From: Paguma larvata
Lineage: Eukaryota; Chordata; Mammalia; Carnivora; Viverridae
NCBI GenBank assembly: GCA_030068075.1
Contig: CM057829.1
Coordinates: forward strand, 87,411,889-87,475,888
Reading direction: 5' to 3'
Length of the DNA stretch: 64,000 nucleotides
The notes under the pieces were generated by a model that was not told where the DNA came from, made no database searches, and saw only the letters and a list, made by a program, of their open reading frames with translations. The position numbers and the translations under genes are program-made. Shown here in pieces: positions 11,450 to 21,815 of this stretch (positions are counted from its first letter, which is position 1; each line of letters begins with the position of its first letter).

Positions 11450-11940
11450 ACCTGGAAATGAAAATGGAAATTGTTTGATATATGAGGAGACGTTATCTAA
11501 TTAGGGTGTAAGAAATTTAATCTTTCCAGCATGCAGGTCATATAATTAATGTTAATTTAACGCTCAGATTCTCCGTCATTAATTTTTATTCTCTTAAATG
11601 CAGTTTGGCAGGGGCCCCTGATCCATGTCAATGGATTTTACTGGATGTGAAAGCACACTTGGTCCTAGGAGTGACTCACGGCAGACCTCCCCGTCCCAAT
11701 AACAAGATCGCATCATGTATGCATTATTAAGCCACATAATTGAACGGTCCATAGTTTGCATATCAGACTATTAAAATAATGTGTTTTGCCTTTCTCTGAA
11801 CACGTACTGTTCAAGCCTCTGCGAATATGTGGCGATTCTGATAATTATCACCAAATTGCTGCAAATGTTCTCTTCATTAACATGATTTCTTTCAAGCATT
11901 TTTAAAAATGCGAATATTATTATGAATTAAGGAACTTCTT
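11450..11940. promoter_or_regulatory. Candidate conserved enhancer with POU-like sites
   Basis: Repeat-free AT-rich island between GC-rich blocks. It contains TATGCATTATTAA (11718-11730) and GTTTGCATAT (11754-11763), both close to the POU octamer (ATTTGCAT) and POU class III sites. It also has several TAATTA/ATTAAT homeodomain cores (about 11545-11585). This is the pattern of a developmental enhancer near a POU gene; autoregulation by POU3F2 is a hypothesis, and conservation has not been computed. Confidence 0.4.
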
Positions 11941-11954
11941 ACAAAGTTGTGTGA

Positions 11955-11958
<4 letters not shown>

Positions 11959-11987
<29 letters not shown>
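11959..11987. repeat. (TG)n microsatellite
   Basis: Uninterrupted TG dinucleotide run of 29 bases. Confidence 0.95.
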
Positions 11988-11990
<3 letters not shown>

Positions 11991-12483
11991 AAGGGACTTG
12001 TCACTGGGAAGGGAAGGATATATTTTAAATGGAGGAGGGAGAAAAATGCTTTTGACTATGTCTTTCAATGGCTTCCTCTGATCAAATAAAAGTTTTCTCT
12101 CTAGTTTTGCAGGCAGCATCTAGGCAAGAGAGAAGAGAGGAAAAAGAAAGAGAAAAAAGAGAGGGGAGAGAGAGAATTTAAAAGTCACAGGAGAATAAGA
12201 GAATTAATTTTTTAAGTCCCTACTATCCTGCCCCATCTGGTGTGGATAACTTGTCCCCACAAATAACCTCCTAACTTTTTTCATGACCTAGAGTAAACTA
12301 ATATCCTCCCTTTTAAAAATACCAACTCGAAATTTTCTAAAGATAACAGCTCACGATTAACTAAATATTGCTGTCTTCACCTAGCTATTCTGCGCTATAC
12401 TGTTGGGAGAAATTATAAGCCGTAAAGAGCTTTTATTGTAACCTCTCCACCACACACAGTTTCCAAAGTTGAATAGCAAGACA

Positions 12484-12488
<5 letters not shown>

Positions 12489-12518
<30 letters not shown>
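12489..12518. repeat. (CA)n microsatellite
   Basis: Uninterrupted CA dinucleotide run of about 30 bases. Confidence 0.95.
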
Positions 12519-12520
<2 letters not shown>

Positions 12521-12828
12521 CTGCAAAATAAGAGTCTCTTTTAAATGTGAGAAATTTTCATCCACCCCCCTCCCCCCCACTTCTGGTGAAATTTCCCTTT
12601 GAGTGATTTTTAAACTTGTAACAAACAGGTCTTTCTGCCGCTGGTATTGTCGCTCCTTCCCGGTACAGCGTCATGCAGCGCGCAGGTCGCTCTCCTCCGA
12701 CGGCGCTTCCAACGCAGAAGAGCTGCCATCAGCCCCGGTGAAGAGGGAGTTTCACCCACCGGTAAAGTCACAGGAGTTTGAGGTTGTAAGGTTTTTCTTA
12801 AATAAAAGACGTCACCTCGGGTGCGAGT

Positions 12829-12831
<3 letters not shown>

Positions 12832-12883
<52 letters not shown>
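12832..12883. repeat. (GA)n microsatellite
   Basis: About 52 bases of uninterrupted GA, directly abutting the CpG-dense block that follows. Runs of this kind bind GAGA-type factors and are highly length-variable. Confidence 0.95.
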
Positions 12884-12886
<3 letters not shown>

Positions 12887-13600
12887 GAGTTGTGGCTGGT
12901 GCATTCCGCCCGCTCCAGCAGTAACCTGCTTGGCTGTTCCCTGCGGAGCTGGATACCCCCTCCCCTTGCTAGGCGCCCGGATCCTTCGGGCCCCTCTCCT
13001 CGAGCCCACGGTCAGCTCTACCGGGAAGGGGTGCCAGGCCCCGGGCGGCACTTTTATTTTGGCTGAGAGGAGAGAACGCTGCTCCCAGGCCCGAAGAAGG
13101 CGAACTGAGCCCTTCTGTTTGGATTTCCCTCCTCGCTATAGCAACCAGCAGCATCCGGACAAAAATGCGCCCTCCCTGGACAATGGCCCGGCCTCCCGCT
13201 TCTCGCCCTCGTCTTCCTCCACCGGATCGCAGCCAGGACCTGCCTAGGAGCTCGGGGGCTCGGGGCGGGGAGCGCCCCCGCCCCCATCCCGCTCTGTTCC
13301 CTAGCAGTCCCTCCCGAGGTCAGGCCAGGGCGCTGGGACGCCGCGGCCCCTTCGCCCTACCCCGGCCGATCCCCCACGCAGGCCGGGGCCGGGGCACAGA
13401 ACCTCCTGGAGGAGCTCGGGAGCTCCCACGGCGGAGTTCTCCGCGGGACTGTGTGGGCGGTTGGAAGGTCCTGAGTAGCACAAACTCCAGCTCTCTTTCG
13501 GGGTTTAAAAAAAAACAATTATTAGTATAATCCACAAAACAGACTACTCCCGCCCGCCCGCCCCCCCCCCCGCATCCGCACGCACTCGCATTCACGTAAA
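12884..13600. promoter_or_regulatory. CpG-dense block, about 7 kb upstream of POU3F2
   Basis: GC-rich with many CpGs (for example CACGCAGGCCGGGGCCGGGG near 13375). It ends in a long C run (13558-13571, CCCGCCCGCCC then poly-C). Overlapping frames on both strands are stop-poor artefacts. No splice-bounded exon recognised. Confidence 0.6.
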
Positions 13601-14639
13601 CACAAGCATCCCAAACCGCGATCCTAGGCGTGATCTCTGACTTTCTTTCACTCTCCCAAGGTTAATTAGGTTCCCTTCCACGAACTGAGCTCCGCGCCTA
13701 TTCATTATTCTCTCCCTCTGACCTAGGGCGTTAATATGATCAGGCCTGTGACTCGGGCCGTGTCCTGTTTTCCTATTTTGCATTTAATGCTGGGACCCGG
13801 CCGCCCTAGATTACCATCGAAAATTCGAAGGAAAGACAAGAGACGTGAACCGTTCTCATGGCTCCAACCTGCCTAAAGCTTCCTCGTCATTTTCCGGACA
13901 ATGCCACCCTTTACATCACCGGGACCCATGTTCTGGAAACCTGCCTTTAAAAAAAAAAATAGTCATCCCTAACTTTATTGAGTCCAAAAGTGCTTAGAAT
14001 GACAGATCCAAAAACTCAGAAACCCAGGAGAAAGTCCTGGCCCACAGCTATTACTATAATCACAGCCAAGATTAACTGCCCTTAAGAAAAACTTAGCTCC
14101 CGCGCACCCTCCCTCCCCTCGCTGGATGTGGTCCCCCGGACACTAACAACACGGTTGTTAAGTGCATTCGTACAATTTAGAAAGGATTTACACTCCTGAT
14201 CCGTGCAGCCAGAATAAGAAAACCGAAGTCCAACCTCAACCAAATGCAGCCTCGTTTCCCCCAGCGATCGAAACCCAGCCCTAGCCGTTGGACACCGCAC
14301 CAGGGAAATTGGCCAAGGACGCCCTTCCACTGCGCCTCTGCGCAGGTGTGTGTCGGTGCTCTCGCCCCTTGCCTTCCGCTTCTCAAATTATTCCAGAGCA
14401 TAAGAAAGGAACAGACTGCGGCAAGAGCTTCATTTTCAAATGCTTTAGAGCTAAGGAGGTTTGTGTGGAAATCCCTTTAATTTATCAAAGAGTTGTCAAT
14501 CCCTCCTGGTAGTCAGCCATTCACCTGCTTTAAGGCAGTGGGGGAGAGGGGATGGAGGTGGGCACCCTCAGGCTCCATTGCTAGGCAGTCATTAGTCCTT
14601 TAAAAGCAAAATTTCAGAAAGGGAACTAGGAGCCACCAA
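13601..14639. other. POU3F2 upstream flank, no gene seen
   Basis: Mixed-composition unique sequence with no named repeat; overlapping short frames in both directions have no recognisable product. Confidence 0.45.
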
Positions 14640-15400
14640 TCACCTCCTGTTCTGTTCCTGATATTTCAATATAAACAAGCTGAATTAACTCCAAATAGAA
14701 TTTATCTCGCACACTGATGGAATGTGTCCTTTATGCTTTCTCTCCTGGAAGGCCTCATATTCACCACGCAAAATTTAGCAGGCTTCCTTTGATAAATTAC
14801 TCAAAGTAATCCCTGAAACAGCTAGACTGCCTGGGTGAGGTGGTTTCAGAAGTCTTCAAACCGTGCCTGTCTATAAAATATTCACTTGCGGACTACAAAG
14901 GGAGGGTCATTTTTAATGACAAGATTCAGAACTGGGAGTAAAGGGGGAAGAGATTAATATCCATGAATTCAAATAATTTCATTTCAAACACTGAACTGAG
15001 GACATTACATCTCACTGGTTTACACGGTAGCGAAGAATCATCTGTGTGTGAGGCGTGGACAAACATAGAGTTGCCAAGCAGATGAAGAATGGGAGTTTCA
15101 ACTTTCAGAAAACTTTTCCTTCTTCAAGACCATTTACGACACAGAGCCAAATGCACATTTAGAAACTTGAAAGGCAGTAATTAATATAAATCTGTATGGG
15201 ATTTTTTTTTTAAGTTGTGGTGACACTGTGCTGCTGCATAATTAAAGATATTAATTTCTGTTGTTTTTTTAAGAAGCCGAATGTTTATCGTGTCTCTCAT
15301 AAGAACTGGCAACTTGAAAATGCATTTTCCAGTCTCTTTATGAATGCATCTCCAAGACTGCAGTTCTTGGAGCTTTCAGGAGGTTTTCATTAGAGCAGCC
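14640..15400. promoter_or_regulatory. Candidate conserved enhancer, about 5 kb upstream
   Basis: Repeat-free, AT-rich and dense in homeodomain/POU cores: TGCATAATTAA (15235-15245, resembling the POU class III consensus), CAGTAATTAATATAAAT (about 15176) and TTTGATAAATTAC near 14788. Enhancer identity is inferred from motif density and absence of transposons; alignment to other mammals would decide. Confidence 0.4.
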
Positions 15401-16639
15401 AGCTGCCTCTTTGTGTGGATTGGCTGTTTAAAGCTGTAGCTCTGAGGTGGGAGCCTCAGTTTTGACATTCTGTAGGCCCTTAGCAAAGAAGTTCCATTCA
15501 AATGGGGGGGAGCTGTCCACCAAGGGAAACGTCATCTAGGGGCTAGCAGGAGAGCAGAAAGCAAGGGAATGAAGGACGGATGGGGACACAGGAGGAGGAA
15601 GGACGGATGGCAGGGGAGAAGGGAAGGGAAAGGGGGAAGGAGAGGAGTGGGACAAGAAGAGATTCAAACAGCCCTCTTCCCAGGTGGATACATTAAAAAG
15701 GAGATACCAATTGGCAATTTTATCCAAGTTTAAGCCAGTTGCCACCTCCTAAGAAATTTCCCTTTGTTTTCTGATTACTATTATCAAGAGACTACATAAA
15801 TAAGAAACAAATTAAGATCTATCTCATCTCTATTTTAATAACTGTGTCCTTTCAGCACAATGCATGGGGATGATTATGGTGATTTTTTTGGCAAAGTCCT
15901 GGTATAGAGAAATAAATAAATGTGTTTTGTTTGTTTGATTACTTATAGTGTGAGTATGTTTAGTAGATGAATGAGTTAATAAATTAGAGTTCAAGTTAGA
16001 GTGCATGGACTGATACCATTACTGCTTTTCAAGTGAAGACTTTGGGGGCCATGGGTTAAGGGACCAGACCCAGCTCAGTCTTTTGAAGAGTGTGACAGTG
16101 CGGAGATAAATAGGGGTCTTTTCGGTTAAGTTCGGATATGTTGAGTCTTTCCACGCAGTGCACCCGGGCGAGAGGGAGTCCGCACCGTTTCTTCAAACCA
16201 GTCAGGTCAGGATACCCCCAGAGTACAGCCCTTCCTGGGACCTAAGGGAAGGACACGGGCTAGCGCAGTTGCCAGCATCTCTTCTTAGGGTGCCTCAAGC
16301 CTGTTCCCGCTGAAAGGGCCCAGGGGACCCTGCAGCCGCCCCCAGGCAGCGAGGCCCGCTGGAACAGCCTGCTCAGCCATTGTCCTAGCGAGTGATCTCA
16401 GAGAACTGTGCTGGAGTGAGGGAGGTATCAAGACACCTTGTCAGTTCAAAGCATTTTAGGGTTGTTTGAAATCCTCTCCACGTCAACGTAAGCAGCCTCT
16501 GTATTTGAACAGCTGCTTTGAACAGTGAAAGGGAATGAGCTGAATCAAAACCTGGAGGTGTCTCCCCGAGACACCTTCAACGCGCTTTTATGCGGGCTGG
16601 AGAAAGGCAGGCAGACCTGTAGACTCTGCCCTGGCGGGG
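15401..16639. other. POU3F2 upstream flank, no gene seen
   Basis: Unique sequence with a purine-rich AGGGAAGGGAAAGGGGGAAG run near 15615. No exon or repeat recognised. Confidence 0.45.
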
Positions 16640-18900
16640 TCAACCGCAAAGAAAGGCGCCCGCGACGGTGGGGGTGGGGGGAGGGAAGATGAAGAAGCCC
16701 CCATCTGGAGCTAGCCCCCGCCCTCCCGCCCCCCCGCCCCCCCGCCCCCCGAGAGTCTCGGTTCCTGGAGCCCCAGGGAGGAGTCGCGCCGGGAGACAGA
16801 CAGGAAGCCGAGGCTACTCTGGACCCGGCGTTCGCGCCAGCCGGGCCTCCGGCGACAAGCAGGGAGGCGGGGGAAGCGCGGGGGGAGGTGGGACACAGAG
16901 CCCCAGTGCGCGCCCAGCCCTGCCCGCCCGGCGATTGGCCCGGCTCCGAGGTTGGGGGTGGGGTGCGGAGGCTGAGGCCCAAGGGTTGGGCATTGCTTTG
17001 TGTACTCCCGGGGATTTATTGGGTGTATTAATCCGGGAGAACTACCCCGCTTGCCCTGTTGAGAACGTTTTGGCTCCAACGTCTGCCAGAGAAATGGGGG
17101 TGGGCGTGAAGAGGGGAGGAGAGGCGGAGTGGAGTAGAGACCCGGGACCTCTAAGTGGGATGGATATCAGAGTGGTAATAGGCCAGTCCCTTTGCAGACA
17201 GGAAGTTTTGATGTACACGTGCAGCATATTCTTGTCCCCACCGCCCTCCCAACCGAGCGCCCAAAGTCGGGGGTTGAAGGGAGGCGGCAGAAGAAGAGGC
17301 AGATGGAGAGACTTTTAAACTGACTCCGAGCCCGGCCGCCTCGGTTCTCTCAGAGAGGTATCTGGAAACCCGGTCTTCCCTCGAGTGTATCACCCCTCGG
17401 GCTGCAAAGGGCCTTGTCCCTTGAGAAATGTGAAATCAAACGCAGAAAAAAGCAGACACCTGCCCTGAAAGGGCGAAGGGGGGTGAGCTGCTGAGTATTC
17501 GGACACTGCCCTTGCCGGCGGCTGGATTCTTCCATCTGGGGATCTCGGAGTTCTCGGAGCTGGGAGACGGAGGTGGGGGGTGGGGCAGAGGGCAGAGACC
17601 GGCCGGGATGAGACGCTGCTGGCACGGCGCCGGTGCGCTCCCAAAGCCCCAGGAGAGCCGCGCGCCCCTCGCGGGGAACTCCGGGCCGCAGTCTCGAGGA
17701 GGCGGTCCTGCCCGCCGCCCAGCCCCTTCGCTCCCAGAAGAGGAGCCTCCAGCGCCAGCCGCCGAGTCTGCGCGCTCCGAGGCTAGGACTTTTTCATTTT
17801 TTCCTAGCCGGGCAAAGTTACGGGATTCCTAGCAGCCCCCCAGGCGCGCGGCTGCAGTGGCTCCGCGCTTGCGCTGGGACTGAGCGCCACTCCGTGTGTG
17901 TCCTCGCCTTGCCGCGCGGGTGCGCGCGTGGGGGGAAGCAGGTCCGTCCTGTTGGCGGCCTGTGGGCTCGCCCCTCCCCTAACCATTTCTCTCTCCCACA
18001 CACACGCTCATAAACACAGGGCACGTGGAAATTCTCAGCCAAAGCGCCTTGCCCGGGCGGGTGCTCAACGTGGTGATTTATAAACAACTCCGCCACTCCC
18101 CAAAGAGTTCGTTCCTCGTTAGTCATGATGAATTCTCTGGCCCGCTCCACTTTGCTGTCTAGATTAAGATGCTCGGAGGCCCCAAAGTGCTCCCCTTGAG
18201 CGTTGTTTTGGCTTCTTTGACAAACCCACGACCGCCGGCAGCGCCAGCGTTACAACGCACAGGGCCAAGGGTGAGAGGTGGGAACGAGAGTCACTTTCCC
18301 TGGAGTCTTTTTTTCTTTTCCCCCGGCAGCAACTCTTGATTCTCTTGGCAGTACCCGCGCCCCTCACTTGGCCCTGCGTGGTGGTCCCGCTGCTGTAGGC
18401 AGGGTCCGCGCCTGAGTCTCTCCTACCCGGCTGGCAGTCTCCTAAACCCGGAGCAGGCACCAGCTCGGGGTGGCTAGGGAACTGACCAAGGGACGCGCCC
18501 GCGCCCAGCCGAGCGGCGCCGCGGTGTACCCTCCCGCGGTCTTGCCCTGGAGTTCACGGCTGAAGGCTAAGCTGGGAGCTCAGCCAGCGAGCGCCCGAGA
18601 GCTGAGTTAGACCAGCCCCACCCGCTGGCGTCCATAGAAGTTACTAATTAGGAAGATTCCCCTAGCATCAGCCCGTTTTCCTTCACACGCCGTTCCTTTC
18701 TTTGGAAGCAGCTAACGGAAAAGTTGCATCGAGAAGAGCCAGCCGCACAGGCAAGCGCGCACGCAGCCCCGCGTCTCGGCTTCCCGGAGCGGCTCTGGGT
18801 GCCGCCACCGCACCCGGAGGCTGAGCACCCCTTGCCAGCGCTTCTGTAGCCTCACGCAGGGCAAAAGTCTGCCCGCCCGGGCTCCTGGTTTTCTAAACCA
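16640..18900. promoter_or_regulatory. CpG-dense block immediately upstream of POU3F2
   Basis: Long GC-rich, CpG-rich tract with GC boxes and many stop-free frames on both strands (such as 16668-17318 + and 16545-16982 -). None of these has a recognisable domain or plausible splice structure. It most likely belongs to the broad CpG/Polycomb domain typical of developmental transcription-factor genes. A divergent or upstream non-coding transcript could start here. Confidence 0.6.
16715..16750 (-). other. Potential G-quadruplex (minus strand)
   Basis: The plus strand has six C-tracts of 3 to 7 bases separated by single G or T; the minus strand therefore has six G-tracts with one-base loops, a strong quadruplex-forming pattern. 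Confidence 0.6.
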
Positions 18901-19283
18901 GAAACTGCGCGCGCCCCAGTGTGTTAATCTGACAGACTTTGTGAGTTTTGTTTTGTTTTCAGTCCAGGCCGCTGCGCTGTCAGAGCAGACAGTTCCGCGC
19001 CTTTACAGGAGTTTCTCACTAGCGGATGAGCGCTGGCTGAGCCTGCCTCTCGTGGGGTCCTCTCGCCCAGGGGCTGGGAGACAACTGGGCCTGGAACCTA
19101 AAAGGAAGAGAGCCTGTGCTAGCGGCGGGTTGGAAAGGAGGAAAAGGACCTTTATTTGGGGCAAAAGTGTCCGCACGTCCTGAAGCAAAAAGCACGTGGA
19201 CATTGAAATTCTATGGGGGGGGGGGGTAAAGGAGACTTCAACCCGGGGACAAGTCTGGCTTCTGACTCCTGGTTTGAAACGCT

Positions 19284-19284
<1 letters not shown>

Positions 19285-19316
<32 letters not shown>
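19285..19316. repeat. (GT)n microsatellite
   Basis: 32 bases of GT, about 0.9 kb upstream of the POU3F2 start codon. Confidence 0.95.
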
Positions 19317-19318
<2 letters not shown>

Positions 19319-19559
19319 CCCAAGGTGAATAAAAATGGGACTACCCCTGGCTCCTGCGCCTCAGCTTTTCTTTTTTTCTCTCCTTCTTCACCCCCCACCT
19401 CAGTCCTAATGGGAAGAGAAGGTAGACCAACACACACACCCGCCACCACAACCCCAACACACCCAAGTCTTCCAAGTGGCTGTGGTCGAAAGAGGACTGA
19501 GGCCGCCCCCCCCACCACCACCCCCGCCGCCCCCCCCACCCCTGGCACCCAGCGCGTCT

Positions 19560-20162
19560 GCTAAGGAGACAGATGGGGGGCGGGGCCCATCCGAGAGGGG
19601 CGGAGAAGCCCCGGGGTTGGGGAGCTGGGGTGGTGAGAACTAAGAGAATCTGAATTGGGTGGAGAGGGGGGACCGGAGGAGGGCTGAGAGGACTCGGCGC
19701 CCGGGGGGAGGAGGAGGGGGCTGCTCTACGCCAATCAGTGGCGCCGGCCTGGGAGGTTGCTAGCGGTATCCACGTAAATCAAAGGGCGCGGAGCCAATGG
19801 GAGGGGGCGGAGGGGGCGGGGCCCAGGCGCGTGCCGCTGCGAGCTGGCGCTGCCAAGAGAGCGGGAGAGAGCTGGAGAGAGCAGGGAGAGGGGGGAGCGC
19901 GGAGCTAGTCAGAGAGTGAGCGAGAGCAAGAAGGAGGGAGAGGAGGAGAAAGAGAGCGAGGGCGGGCGGGAGGCGGCGGCGGCAGCAGCAGTAATAGCAG
20001 GAGCAGCAACAGAAGGCGTCGGAGCGGGCGTCGGAGCTGCCCGCTGGGGGAGAGAGAGAGAAGAGAGAAAGAGAGCGAGCGAGCAGAGGAGCCCGAGGCA
20101 AAAAAGTAACTGTCAAATGCGCGGCTCCTTTAACCGGAGCGCTCAGTCCGGCTCCGAGAGTC
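19560..20162 (+). promoter_or_regulatory. POU3F2 promoter region and 5'UTR
   Basis: TATA-less, GC-rich promoter. Visible elements are CCAAT boxes at 19731-19735 (CCAATCAG) and 19794-19798 (GAGCCAATGG), and tandem GC boxes at 19804-19821 (GGGGCGGAGGGGGCGGGG), with another GC-box pair near 19576-19608. A purine-rich GAGAGAG leader (about 19857-20090) follows, typical of a long 5'UTR. The transcription start cannot be fixed from sequence; just downstream of the GC boxes (about 19830-19900) is most likely. Confidence 0.65.
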
Positions 20163-20182
20163 ATGGCGACCGCAGCGTCTAA
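20117..20182 (+). promoter_or_regulatory. Upstream ORF overlapping the POU3F2 start codon
   Basis: ATG at 20117, 46 bases before the main ATG and in a different frame, encodes 21 residues (begins MRGSFNRS) and stops with TAA at 20180-20182, inside the POU3F2 CDS. Its context is weak (C at -3, C at +4). The main ATG is strong (G at -3, G at +4). This layout predicts leaky scanning with some repression of POU3F2 translation, provided the transcript starts upstream of 20117. Confidence 0.55.
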
Positions 20183-21494
20183 CCACTACAGCCTGCTCAC
20201 CTCCAGCGCCTCCATCGTGCACGCCGAGCCGCCGGGCGGCATGCAGCAGGGCGCGGGGGGCTACCGCGAGGCTCAGAGCCTGGTGCAGGGCGACTACGGC
20301 GCGCTGCAGAGCAACGGGCACCCGCTCAGCCACGCTCACCAGTGGATCACCGCGCTGTCCCACGGCGGCGGCGGCGGGGGCGGTGGCGGCGGCGGCGGGG
20401 GCGGGGGCGGCGGCGGGGGCGGCGGCGACGGCTCCCCATGGTCCACCAGCCCCCTGGGCCAGCCGGACATCAAGCCATCGGTGGTGGTACAGCAGGGCGG
20501 CCGCGGCGACGAGCTGCACGGGCCAGGCGCCCTGCAGCAGCAGCACCAGCAGCAGCAACAGCAGCAGCAACAGCAGCAGCAGCAACAACAGCAGCAGCAG
20601 CAACAGCAGCGGCCGCCGCATCTGGTGCACCACGCCGCCAACCACCACCCGGGGCCCGGGGCATGGCGGAGCGCCGCGGCTGCAGCGCACCTCCCGCCCT
20701 CCATGGGAGCGTCCAACGGCGGCTTGCTCTACTCGCAGCCCAGCTTCACGGTGAACGGCATGCTGGGCGCCGGCGGGCAGCCGGCGGGGCTGCACCACCA
20801 CGGCCTGCGGGACGCGCACGACGAGCCGCACCACGCCGACCACCACCCTCACCCGCACTCGCACCCGCACCAGCAGCCGCCGCCGCCGCCGCCCCCGCAG
20901 GGCCCGCCGGGCCACCCCGGCGCGCACCACGACCCGCACTCGGACGAGGACACGCCGACCTCGGATGACCTGGAGCAGTTCGCCAAGCAGTTCAAGCAGC
21001 GCCGGATCAAACTGGGATTTACCCAAGCGGACGTGGGGCTGGCGCTGGGCACCCTGTACGGCAACGTGTTCTCGCAGACCACCATCTGCAGGTTTGAGGC
21101 CCTGCAGCTGAGCTTCAAGAACATGTGCAAGCTGAAGCCTTTGTTGAACAAGTGGTTGGAGGAGGCGGACTCGTCCTCGGGCAGCCCCACGAGCATAGAC
21201 AAGATCGCAGCGCAGGGGCGCAAGAGGAAAAAGCGGACCTCCATCGAGGTGAGCGTCAAGGGGGCTCTGGAGAGCCATTTCCTCAAATGCCCCAAGCCCT
21301 CGGCCCAGGAGATCACCTCCCTCGCGGACAGCTTACAGCTGGAGAAGGAGGTGGTGAGAGTTTGGTTTTGTAACAGGAGACAGAAAGAGAAAAGGATGAC
21401 CCCTCCCGGAGGGACTCTGCCGGGCGCCGAGGATGTGTACGGGGGGAGTAGGGACACGCCACCACACCACGGGGTGCAGACGCCCGTCCAGTGA
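20163..21494 (+). CDS. POU3F2: POU domain class 3 transcription factor 2 (BRN2/OCT7)
   Basis: Neural transcription factor that acts in the nucleus, binding octamer-type DNA to drive neuronal, hypothalamic and Schwann-cell programmes, often with SOX partners. Single uninterrupted exon of 443 codons, the full length I know for mammalian POU3F2. Residues 68-88 are 21 Gly. QQQ-H-Q21 runs from 125 to 149, with mixed CAG/CAA codons. A His/Pro-rich stretch (about 215-258) follows. The POU-specific domain is at about 262-336 (contains [20 protein letters not shown] and the [17 protein letters not shown] core). A short linker with basic RKRKK (353-357) leads into the POU homeodomain (about 354-413), whose recognition helix VWFCNRRQ carries Cys403 (homeodomain position 50) and Asn404 (position 51). 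The start codon has a strong Kozak context. CpG density stays high across the 5' half. POU3F1/POU3F3 paralogues are excluded by the [10 protein letters not shown] start and tract layout. Confidence 0.98.
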
Positions 21495-21778
21495 ACTCGA
21501 GCGGGGGGAGGGGCAGAGCGCGAGGCTCCCCCTCCCCTACGGTCTATGGCCCTTTCCCGGCCCCCCTTGTTCCCTCTCTAACTTCTGATTGTTCTTTTAT
21601 TTTAATTATTATTTCCCCGTCCCTTAAAAAGAGAAAAAAAAATAATAAGGAAAGCAACTAAGGCACTGGACTATCCTTTAAACGGTAGCAGGTGTAATGA
21701 TGTGTTTTGACCTTTACAGGCTAGTACCCAGGCAATGGAGTGGAGTGTCTCATAGAGAGAGTGAGGAGAGAGTGTGTA

Positions 21779-21813
<35 letters not shown>

Positions 21814-21815
21814 GA
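21779..21815. repeat. (GA)n microsatellite in the POU3F2 3'UTR
   Basis: Near-perfect GA run with one GG interruption, about 285 bases after the stop codon. Confidence 0.9.

Noticed and set aside
16668..17318. 216-codon plus-strand frame upstream of POU3F2
   Set aside because: Pro/Arg/Gly-rich translation of a CpG island with no recognisable domain and no splice context.
20130..21278. 382-codon minus-strand frame across POU3F2
   Set aside because: Exact antisense shadow of the POU3F2 CDS, with Leu-rich runs from the antisense CAG tract.
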